Positions 1 to 4,950 of a stretch of 5,055 nucleotides of DNA are shown here, in pieces; position 1 is the stretch's first letter; each line of letters starts with the position of its first letter. The DNA is from Neisseriales bacterium. Its GTDB lineage: Bacteria; Pseudomonadota; Gammaproteobacteria; Burkholderiales; UBA11063. The stretch covers positions 1 to 5,055 of the forward strand of contig SSGY01000153.1 in the NCBI GenBank assembly GCA_008017145.1, in the 5' to 3' direction. The notes below the pieces were generated by a model. The model saw nothing but the letters and a program-made list of their open reading frames with translations. It was not told where the DNA came from and ran no database searches. Made by a program: the position numbers and the translations under genes.

Positions 1-44
1 CACTGGCCAAACCCTCTGATCAGCTTCGCACTGGTCAGCTATAA
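1..44 (+). CDS. C-terminal end of an upstream gene (5' truncated by window edge), product unknown
   Basis: The third reading frame is open from the window edge and reads LAKPSDQLRTGQL before a TAA at 42-44. That stop lies inside the left arm of the terminator stem starting at 41, the same arrangement seen at the end of the secreted-protein gene at 3858-3860. This makes it a plausible gene end. In F-type transfer operons traH commonly precedes traG, so a transfer gene is possible, but 13 residues are too few to identify it. The first frame is also open here, but it runs straight through the terminator, so it is less likely. Confidence 0.3.
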   Translation, partial: LAKPSDQLRTGQL

Positions 45-74
45 AGCCCCTCATTTGAGGGGCTTTATCTTTTT
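41..74 (+). terminator. Rho-independent terminator of the upstream gene
   Basis: A perfect 12-bp stem, ATAAAGCCCCTC (41-52) with GAGGGGCTTTAT (57-68), encloses the 4-nt loop ATTT and is followed by CTTTTT. The T-run lies on the rightward side, so it ends transcription entering from the left. It separates the upstream gene from the membrane protein-traG operon, which therefore needs its own promoter. The loop and much of the stem resemble the terminator at 3859-3882. Confidence 0.85.
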
Positions 75-90
75 AATGCGGTTGATTAGA

Positions 91-182
91 GGTGGCGTTT
101 TTGACCGTCTCAGGTTTGAGATTGTCGCGCCTCGACTGGTTGCGTTTTTGGCAACGGGTCTTAGGTTAATCGCGCCACTGGG
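91..182. repeat. Imperfect tandem duplication, about 45-bp unit
   Basis: Two adjacent units share blocks in the same order: GCGTTTTTG at 95-103 and 142-150, GTCTCAGGTT at 107-116 against GTCTTAGGTT at 158-167, TCGCGCC at 125-131 and 170-176, and ACTGG at 135-139 and 177-181. Offsets vary from 42 to 51 bp, so small indels separate the units. A 10-bp inverted repeat, CGTCTCAGGT (106-115) with ACCTGAGACG (198-207), closes most of the region, and a small hairpin GTTGC/GCAAC lies at 139-155. The second unit falls inside the long inverted repeat. Function unknown. Confidence 0.5.
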
Positions 183-216
183 TAAGGTGGTTGATCTACC
201 TGAGACGATGATTAAA
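125..216 (+). repeat. Left arm of a 92-bp imperfect inverted repeat
   Basis: The reverse complement of this segment aligns without gaps to 4859-4950, with 79 of 92 positions identical by hand count. It includes perfect blocks of 16 bp (201-216 with 4859-4874) and 22 bp (128-149 with 4926-4947). A GTTGC/GCAAC hairpin (139-143 with 151-155) is kept in both arms. The arm lies between the upstream terminator and the promoter-like region of the traG operon. The open frame through it (to 237) is interrupted by a stop in the other arm, and differences fall on all codon positions, so I read it as non-coding. Confidence 0.85.
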
Positions 217-240
217 TCTGTGAAATTATTAATTTAAATA

Positions 241-274
241 TGTTTTTTATTTGAAATATAGATTATAATATAAT
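241..274 (+). promoter_or_regulatory. Candidate promoter of the small membrane protein-traG operon
   Basis: Two overlapping perfect TATAAT hexamers occur at 264-269 and 269-274, about 15-25 bases before the first possible start codon. No strong -35 is seen: TGTTTT at 241-246 and TTTTAT at 246-251 are weak matches at 17-bp spacing. The upstream terminator makes a promoter in this gap likely. The local AT-richness means the -10 matches could be chance. Confidence 0.4.
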
Positions 275-289
275 CATGTTTTAATATGG

Positions 290-637
290 ATGAATATGAT
301 TATGGGAAATAATTTAATGGATTTTTTTAATGATTATCTTAAAAGACCTATCCGATTTTTAATGTTTCTTTTTTTTGGAACATTTCTATTTACAACAATA
401 CTTTATATTAGCCATTGTTTCTTTTCACTTTTCACAGATTTAAGCGTTAATAATAATAATTCTGATTTTTTGAAGTTCAAAGATTCTCCGTTTGTTTTTG
501 GTTTTTTCTTCTCACCATTAATTACCAGTTACTATATCATTTTTTTAAATCCTAAACCTCGTCTAGTATTCGACAAAATCATTGATTTTCTTTTTGAAAT
601 AGCTGTCAAAATTTTAGGAAAACTATTAAGGAATTAA
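290..637 (+). CDS. Small two-helix inner-membrane protein, unknown function, first gene of the traG operon
   Basis: The protein has 115 residues and I recognise no family. Two strongly hydrophobic segments are visible, at about residues 20-42 (rich in F and L) and 67-87 (FVFGFFFSPLITSYYIIFL). They are separated by a polar loop with an NNNN run, and a basic tail (KILGKLLRN) follows. This predicts an inner-membrane protein with two helices. The start is uncertain: in-frame ATGs lie at 290, 296, 302 and 317. The one at 317 (106 aa) has the best purine stretch, GGGAAA at 304-309 with 7-nt spacing; the longest form is given here. The stop is 2 nt before traG, so the two are probably co-transcribed. 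The gene is visibly more AT-rich than its neighbours, suggesting separate acquisition. A position beside traG and a small membrane build fit an entry-exclusion protein of the TraS/Eex kind, but no sequence motif confirms it. Confidence 0.7.
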   Translation: MNMIMGNNLMDFFNDYLKRPIRFLMFLFFGTFLFTTILYISHCFFSLFTDLSVNNNNSDFLKFKDSPFVFGFFFSPLITSYYIIFLNPKPRLVFDKIIDFLFEIAVKILGKLLRN

Positions 638-639
638 TC

Positions 640-3399
640 ATGGCCTTCGACTTTGATGTCTTCACTCATGCCAATGGTGCTTTTTTGTATGATGTTTTCA
701 ATGGTGTAGCATCAATTTTCGGTCATGGCAGTTACATGACTGCAATGGCGACTTGTATGACAGCCGCCAGTATTGGAATCATGATTAGTGCCGTATTACA
801 AGGCAGAATGGTCAATTTGTTATGGATGATACAGGCTATATTTTTGTACATGGTGCTGCTATTACCAAAAGTGTCAGTCAATATCATTGACCAAACGGAA
901 ATTGATGTCGCATATGCAAGTAATACAGGTATTCCAACAGTCAGACGTGTTGATAATGTACCTATAGGGATGGCTGTTGTAGCAAGTAGTGTTTCTACAT
1001 TGAGTGCTTGGTCGGTTAAGACTTTTGAGACGGTCTTTTCATTACCAAACGAGATGAAATATAGCTCTAACGGTCCATTATTTGGACAAAACCTTGTCAA
1101 AAAGATGCTGCACTATCAACCAAACGACGCTGCTTTGAACAATGATCTTCAAGAATTTTGGAAAAATTGTGTTTTTTATGACATCGGTTTAGGTTTTTAC
1201 AACTTTAACGATTTATCAGCACAAGAAGATCTTATTTCTTTTTTCAAAGCGAACACTGCTATGACGAGAGGATTTTATCAAGAGTCAGGCGGCTCAAAAA
1301 CCTTTGTTGATTGCAGAACAGGTATAACCAACATTGAACAAAATTTGATTAAAAATCAAAAAGACTTTGAAAAAAATAGTGGGCCTAGAGCAAATATCAC
1401 GATGGCTCCAGTAAGTTCTACCGTGAAAGCAGGATGGACTGCTATGCCTGTTAGTTTTACATATTTGTCTAGTGTCTCCAAAACGTCATCTCAATTACTA
1501 CTTCAAAGTGCAATGATGAACTCTATGGATAGCGGCTTGCAAGCGTTAGCTGGAAGTGCGGATGCCAATGCAGCGATACAAGGATATGCACTTGCTAGAG
1601 CTGAAAGAGAAAGAGAAACGACTTTTGGAGTGATTGGTAAAATAGCCGCCGAGATGCTGCCCATTTTGAAAAATTCAATGGAAGGCTTGATGTATGCCGT
1701 GTTTCCTTTTGTGGGATTAGCAATCTTATTTCCCAATGGTTGGAGAGCTTTTGGTTACTACGCAAGAATGCTCATTTGGATTGGGTTGTGGCCTGTCGCA
1801 TTTGCATTAATTCACTATTCCATGACCTATTTTGGTAGTTTTGCCGTTCAAAAAGTCGTTGCTTACTACGATTTTAGTGGGAATTTAGTGCCAGCAAGAT
1901 ATGACATGTATAGTCAAATGGGTATCAAACAAGTCATGGAGAAGTATGAAGCGATTGCTGGGTATATGTTGGGAATGATCCCTATGATGACCTATGTCAT
2001 GGTGTCTCAGGGTGGGGCTATGATGGCTGGAATGCTTGGGCGTGTTCTTGATGGTTATGCGGCTCCTGCTGCTAGTGCTAGCATGGAAGCCTCCGCTGGT
2101 AATTTCAATATTGGAAACACCAACTTTCAAAATCAATCTGCCTTTCAACACATGAGCGCACCCACTCAAACGGCTGGTTACTATCAAAATCAAGATGGCG
2201 GTTTCACGACGACGACCTCTCAATATGGCTCTGTTTACAATCAAAATGTTTCGTCATTGGGCGTGTCTGTCAGCTCTCAAAAAGCCTTTGAACAAGCGAC
2301 TAGCCAAGCGGTTGAGCAAGCAACATCTCATGTATCTCAAACTTCGGCTAGCTTAGCTGAAGCTCGTGGCAATGCCTTCCGTGATGCCTTTGCGGATGTT
2401 CGTGCAGGTGCATCCACAACTAGCACTGGCACAAGCACTCAAGAAACACATCAAAACACACTCAATCAAATGACTGAGATAGTCAAGGGAAGTGCTGAAA
2501 AATTTGCCGAGTCTAAGAATTGGAGTAATGAGGAAAAAACATCATTTACCAATGATGTCGTCAAAAATTATACGGCTGGTGCTTCGTTGGGATTCGGTGT
2601 TGGCGGTACAGGAGTCAATGTTGGAGGCAGTCATCAGGATAGTTCTAAAAATAGCGAAGGAAACGCTAATACGAATACTCAATCGGCAGCGAAAATGCAG
2701 GAGTTCTTGCAATCGGATCAGGCGCGTGAAGGATTGGCAAAAATCAATACTATTGCAACAAGTAGTCAAACTAGCCAAAACAATACCAGTACACATAGCA
2801 CTGAAAATCAACATAGTCAGTCATTTGAACGTGCTACTCGTGCAGAAAAAGCACACAGTCAAGCATTGCAACAGTTGAACGCGGCTCGCTCTGTGCGTAG
2901 TGAGGCTGAGTCAAACGGCTTTAATGTCAGTATCAATGAAACTCCAGCATTAATAGATCATCTCCAAAAGGCAGATTCAGAAAATTGGAAACAAGGTGTG
3001 ATTGATTATGGCAGGAATATTGATACCAATGCCAAAGCCACAACCAAACAAGGCATAGAGGATTTTGTCAACCAACGTATCGAACAACAGATCAACCTTG
3101 CTCAAGAGCAAGCTAACATCAAGCAAGCAGGCCAACAAGCAGTGGACACGTTAGGTGCATCGTCTATCGCCAATCCAAGCAATCAAACCAATAGTTTAGC
3201 GAATCAAGCGGAGCGTTTAGCAGGTCAAACGGCAACCACACATAGCGAACAACAAAGCACTCTTGAGCAAAAGAGAACAGGTCAACAAGACTTTGTTGAA
3301 CAGGATGTCAACAGTGGAACCGCTAGAGTTGGCAATGCCTCCGCTAACAATGGCAACGAGGGTTCATATCCAATACCACCTCAGAAGAACAAGGATTAA
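640..3399 (+). CDS. traG: TraG-type mating-pair stabilisation / pilus assembly protein of an F-type T4SS
   Basis: TraG of F-like systems is an inner-membrane protein. Its N-terminal part is needed for pilus assembly and its large periplasmic C-terminal part for mating-pair stabilisation and recognition by the entry-exclusion protein. This protein has 919 aa, close to F TraG at about 938. Family marks include SVNIID near residue 80, RVDNVPIG at 103-110 (F TraG has RVDNVPVG), GPLFGQNLV near 145-153, and a KNCVFYDI stretch with C177 followed by C225, a likely disulfide pair. Hydrophobic segments lie at about 31-53, 57-76, 347-366, 375-396 and 437-466. From about 480 to the end it is rich in Q, N, S, T and A with long helical stretches, like the F TraG tail. 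The ATG at 640 has AAGGAA at 628-633 with 6-nt spacing and starts 2 nt after the previous stop. The next gene starts 2 nt after this stop. Identification rests on recalled similarity to F TraG. Confidence 0.93.
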   Translation: MAFDFDVFTHANGAFLYDVFNGVASIFGHGSYMTAMATCMTAASIGIMISAVLQGRMVNLLWMIQAIFLYMVLLLPKVSVNIIDQTEIDVAYASNTGIPTVRRVDNVPIGMAVVASSVSTLSAWSVKTFETVFSLPNEMKYSSNGPLFGQNLVKKMLHYQPNDAALNNDLQEFWKNCVFYDIGLGFYNFNDLSAQEDLISFFKANTAMTRGFYQESGGSKTFVDCRTGITNIEQNLIKNQKDFEKNSGPRANITMAPVSSTVKAGWTAMPVSFTYLSSVSKTSSQLLLQSAMMNSMDSGLQALAGSADANAAIQGYALARAERERETTFGVIGKIAAEMLPILKNSMEGLMYAVFPFVGLAILFPNGWRAFGYYARMLIWIGLWPVAFALIHYSMTYFGSFAVQKVVAYYDFSGNLVPARYDMYSQMGIKQVMEKYEAIAGYMLGMIPMMTYVMVSQGGAMMAGMLGRVLDGYAAPAASASMEASAGNFNIGNTNFQNQSAFQHMSAPTQTAGYYQNQDGGFTTTTSQYGSVYNQNVSSLGVSVSSQKAFEQATSQAVEQATSHVSQTSASLAEARGNAFRDAFADVRAGASTTSTGTSTQETHQNTLNQMTEIVKGSAEKFAESKNWSNEEKTSFTNDVVKNYTAGASLGFGVGGTGVNVGGSHQDSSKNSEGNANTNTQSAAKMQEFLQSDQAREGLAKINTIATSSQTSQNNTSTHSTENQHSQSFERATRAEKAHSQALQQLNAARSVRSEAESNGFNVSINETPALIDHLQKADSENWKQGVIDYGRNIDTNAKATTKQGIEDFVNQRIEQQINLAQEQANIKQAGQQAVDTLGASSIANPSNQTNSLANQAERLAGQTATTHSEQQSTLEQKRTGQQDFVEQDVNSGTARVGNASANNGNEGSYPIPPQKNKD

Positions 3400-3401
3400 C
3401 C

Positions 3402-3860
3402 ATGAAGAAGTTAATTGTTTCTTTGTTGGCAACTGTGAGCTTCCAAGCCGTCGCGTATGAAAAAATCTTGGCGTATGAGTGCCAAAGTACAGCGAGAGTA
3501 GGATTTGTCTATGATGCGGCTCAAGGTTGGATACCTAACATCACAAAATTCAAGCCTGTGATTTACAAAATTTTTGCAACGCCAACTCGTAAAAATAATA
3601 AATATGAGCTGCAACTGGGTGACAAAGCCACCTTGTCAGATATTGATTGTGATGATTTTTCGCCTAATGGCTTGTTGTATTGTGATATAGGCTTAGGTGG
3701 ACACTTTAAGCTTAACAAAGCAAATTTACGCTTTATTCATAGTTTTGATCATGGCTATTTTAATGTAGGAGTGCCCAATCAGAAACTTGCTTTGCATCCA
3801 ACAACGGACGCAGAGTCTTTGAGTCCAACTCAACAAATAGGATTATGTGTTAAAAAATAA
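3402..3860 (+). CDS. Small secreted (periplasmic) four-cysteine protein, unknown function, last gene of the traG operon
   Basis: The protein has 152 aa. It starts with a clear Sec signal peptide: MKK, a hydrophobic core (LIVSLLATVSF) and AVA with probable cleavage after residue 18. The mature part of about 134 aa has four cysteines (C27, C83, C94, C149), enough for two disulfides. Its alternating polar and hydrophobic pattern suggests mostly beta structure. There is no lipobox cysteine and no later membrane segment, so it should be soluble in the periplasm or exported. AAGGA at 3391-3395, 6 nt before the ATG, supports the start, and the gene begins 2 nt after the traG stop. In F the genes directly after traG are traS and traT (exclusion). 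This protein resembles neither in build (TraT is a larger lipoprotein), so an exclusion role is only a positional guess. I do not recognise the family. Confidence 0.85.
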   Translation: MKKLIVSLLATVSFQAVAYEKILAYECQSTARVGFVYDAAQGWIPNITKFKPVIYKIFATPTRKNNKYELQLGDKATLSDIDCDDFSPNGLLYCDIGLGGHFKLNKANLRFIHSFDHGYFNVGVPNQKLALHPTTDAESLSPTQQIGLCVKK

Positions 3861-3882
3861 AGCCCTTCATTTGAAGGGCTTT
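3859..3882. terminator. Bidirectional terminator between the traG operon and the toxin-antitoxin pair
   Basis: A perfect 10-bp stem, AAAGCCCTTC (3859-3868) with GAAGGGCTTT (3873-3882), has the loop ATTT. On the minus strand the stem is followed by TATTTTTTAA, a good T-run, so it ends the leftward toxin-antitoxin message well. On the plus strand only the TTT at the stem base follows, so rightward termination of the traG operon should be weaker but is still likely. The stop codon of the secreted-protein gene overlaps the stem base. Confidence 0.8.
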
Positions 3883-3896
3883 GATGGCCGATTTCG

Positions 3897-4190
3897 CTAA
3901 TAATGGAATCGGCAAGCCACGATATAAATTGCATTATCTTCTGGAAGATAAACTAAACGGTCTACTTGATTTATTCTACGCGACCAATAACCAGTTAAAT
4001 TATCTTTTAGTGGTTCTGGTTTACCAGTACCTTTAAATGGATTATTTTTACACTCGTTAATTAATTCATTAATTCTATTAAATATTTTTTGGTCTGTTTG
4101 TAACCAATACTGGTAGTCATCCCATGCATTATCAGTAAAAGAAACAGCTAGTTCCTTAGCTGCTTGTTTGTTGCGGTCTTTTTGTTTCAT
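3897..4190 (-). CDS. yoeB: YoeB/Txe-family toxin, ribosome-dependent mRNA endonuclease
   Basis: YoeB binds the ribosomal A site and cleaves mRNA, blocking translation until neutralised by YefM. The match to E. coli YoeB runs along the whole domain: WDDYQYWLQTDQK at 23-35, INELINECKNNPF, GKPEPLK, GYWSRRI, DRLVY and a C-terminal CRFHY. The catalytic residues E46, R65, H83 and Y84 of E. coli YoeB correspond to E59, R78, H96 and Y97 here, so the toxin appears intact. At 97 aa it is 13 residues longer than E. coli YoeB (84 aa) at the N-terminus (MKQKDRNKQAAKE), a basic extension. No alternative start lies nearer the domain. GGAG about 10 nt upstream of the ATG is a plausible ribosome site. The gene overlaps the end of the antitoxin gene by 35 nt, suggesting translational coupling. 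It converges on the traG operon and should aid plasmid maintenance. Confidence 0.95.
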   Translation of the reverse strand: MKQKDRNKQAAKELAVSFTDNAWDDYQYWLQTDQKIFNRINELINECKNNPFKGTGKPEPLKDNLTGYWSRRINQVDRLVYLPEDNAIYIVACRFHY

Positions 4191-4440
4191 TGTCAGTCAG
4201 CTCCAAAGTTCGGATCCGACCAGCTTTTAATTGGGCAATAGATTCCATTAAATGCTGAGCATTTTTAGGCGAGCTGAGCAAATAAATTGTTTCTTGCCAG
4301 CTATCAAAATCTGCTAATGACATCATAACAACGTGTTCTCCTCGTTGCCGAGTTATGACCGTAGGTTGATGATCGTCGCATACCTTATCCATTGCTTGCT
4401 TTAAGCTGGCTCGGGCTTCGCTAAAAGTAAGTACGTTCAT
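4156..4440 (-). CDS. yefM: YefM/Phd-family antitoxin
   Basis: This is the antitoxin partner of YoeB: it binds and inhibits the toxin and represses its own promoter. The 94-aa form starts MNVLTFSEAR, matching the family N-terminus. It continues with ITRQRGE at 29-35 and MMSLADFDS at 39-47 (the Phd/YefM DNA-binding fold), then ETIYLLSSPKNAQHLMESI at 50-68, the toxin-contacting stretch of E. coli YefM. The tail (75-94) is polar and likely disordered. I prefer the ATG at 4438-4440: the reading frame extends to an ATG at 4473, but those 11 extra residues precede the conserved start and have no ribosome site. TTGGAAAA upstream of 4440 is a weak ribosome site. The gene is first in the operon and overlaps the toxin start by 35 nt. 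Confidence 0.94.
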   Translation of the reverse strand: MNVLTFSEARASLKQAMDKVCDDHQPTVITRQRGEHVVMMSLADFDSWQETIYLLSSPKNAQHLMESIAQLKAGRIRTLELTDNETKRPQQTSS

Positions 4441-4466
4441 TTCTGTATTTTCCAATCGAGTCGGAA

Positions 4467-4483
4467 AGCCCATTTTTTGGGCT
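4467..4483 (-). other. Small hairpin in the leader of the antitoxin message
   Basis: AGCCCA (4467-4472) and TGGGCT (4478-4483) form a perfect 6-bp stem with a 5-nt loop, about 27 nt before the antitoxin start. On the minus strand only an A-rich loop and no downstream T-run is seen, so this is not a good terminator. It covers the alternative upstream ATG (4471-4473), which argues further against that start. A second imperfect inverted repeat around TTGGTT/AACCAA lies just upstream (about 4486-4515). A role in message stability or antitoxin translation is possible but unproven. Confidence 0.4.
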
Positions 4484-4565
4484 AATTACAACCAAAACTT
4501 TACAGTTGGTTAATTTTATATACGGGCTATCGCCACTAAATGAGATTTATATATTCTCACTAAAC

Positions 4566-4595
4566 ATAGTACAATATTTTGTACCACAAGGTCAA
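4566..4595 (-). promoter_or_regulatory. Toxin-antitoxin promoter with overlapping palindromic operator
   Basis: Reading leftward, TTGACC (4595-4590) and TACTAT (4571-4566) form a -35/-10 pair with 18-bp spacing. Between and over them lies a perfect inverted repeat, GTACAA (4569-4574) and TTGTAC (4579-4584), with a 4-bp centre. E. coli YefM is known to bind palindromes with a TGTACA core at its own promoter, so this GTAC palindrome is the likely YefM/YefM-YoeB operator. Start of transcription would be near 4559, giving a leader of about 119 nt before the antitoxin ATG. Confidence 0.65.
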
Positions 4596-4651
4596 TAAAA
4601 AACTTCATCGAACATGTCTAGAAAATTAAGCATATCCACTTAAACAGAAAA

Positions 4652-4746
4652 GGCCTCAAAAATCGCGCATAACGCGCGATTCTCAAAAAAGCAGTACCTT
4701 TGCACAAAAAAACAATTAAACGCGCTTAAAACGCAAAATAGAGGCC
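4652..4746. repeat. Inverted repeat GGCCTC / GAGGCC enclosing an A-rich stretch
   Basis: GGCCTC at 4652-4657 and GAGGCC at 4741-4746 are perfect inverted arms. They enclose about 83 bases with the strong hairpin at 4661-4681, two CTCAAAAA direct repeats (4656-4663 and 4683-4690), and A-runs. Six-base arms this far apart can occur by chance, so the pairing is uncertain. Confidence 0.3.
4656..4681 (-). terminator. Candidate leftward rho-independent terminator upstream of the toxin-antitoxin promoter
   Basis: AATCGCGC (4661-4668) and GCGCGATT (4674-4681) form a perfect 8-bp, GC-rich stem with a 5-nt loop. On the minus strand the stem runs into ATTTTTG, giving five Ts at its 3' side. It would stop leftward transcription from the right before it enters the toxin-antitoxin operon. 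No leftward gene is visible to its right within the window, so the message it would end starts outside or is non-coding. Confidence 0.45.
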
Positions 4747-4795
4747 ATAGCATTGATATTTTGTGTTGGTGGTTGCTTGTATTTTCATTTTTAAC

Positions 4796-4824
4796 CTAAA
4801 AACACCTAAAAATTATGTTTTTAG
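4796..4824. other. AT-rich hairpin
   Basis: CTAAAAAC (4796-4803) and GTTTTTAG (4817-4824) form a perfect 8-bp inverted repeat around a 13-nt spacer. An ACCTAAAAA direct repeat (4794-4802 and 4804-4812) overlaps the left arm. No T-run follows on either strand, so it is not an evident terminator. Function unknown. Confidence 0.4.
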
Positions 4825-4858
4825 TCGTGTTTCGTTTCTTGAAACTGTCCTACTCAGT

Positions 4859-4950
4859 TTTAATCATCGTCTCAAGCAGATAAACCCCCTTACGCAGTGG
4901 CGAGATTTAGCTATGAACAGTTGCAAAAAACGCAACCAGTCGAGGCGTGA
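4859..4950 (-). repeat. Right arm of the 92-bp imperfect inverted repeat
   Basis: This is the inverted partner of 125-216 (79 of 92 identical, no gaps). The GTTGC/GCAAC hairpin is kept here at 4920-4924 and 4932-4936. A second small helix, GTCG with CGAC in the left arm (124-136), becomes GTCG with TGAT at 4939-4951. That still pairs through G-U wobbles if the plus strand here (minus strand on the left) is the RNA. Similarity stops just after 4950. The 10-bp inverted repeat that closes the left copy (106-115 with 198-207) has no counterpart here. Confidence 0.85.

Noticed and set aside
55..237. Open frame of 60 aa on the plus strand
   Set aside because: It starts inside the upstream terminator and runs through the non-coding repeat. 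The matching right arm has an in-frame stop, and differences do not favour third codon positions.
732..2878. Several frames of 77-128 aa on both strands inside traG
   Set aside because: They lie within the clearly coding traG frame, have no protein family look and are shadows of it.
3263..3614. Frames of 65 and 67 aa overlapping the traG end and the secreted-protein gene
   Set aside because: They are shadows of two well-supported genes with good ribosome sites and family or signal-peptide features.
3887..3913. GCCGATT / AATCGGC inverted repeat near the toxin stop
   Set aside because: The 7-bp stem overlaps the last codons of yoeB, and the dedicated terminator follows at once. It also resembled part of a Xer (pdif-like) site through ATTTCGCTAATAAT, but there is no proper second half-site.
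4859..4950. Integron attC or CRISPR interpretation of the repeats
   Set aside because: No attC core sites (GTTRRRY/RYYYAAC in the required order) and no integrase were seen. There are only two inverted copies, with no short direct repeats and spacers.
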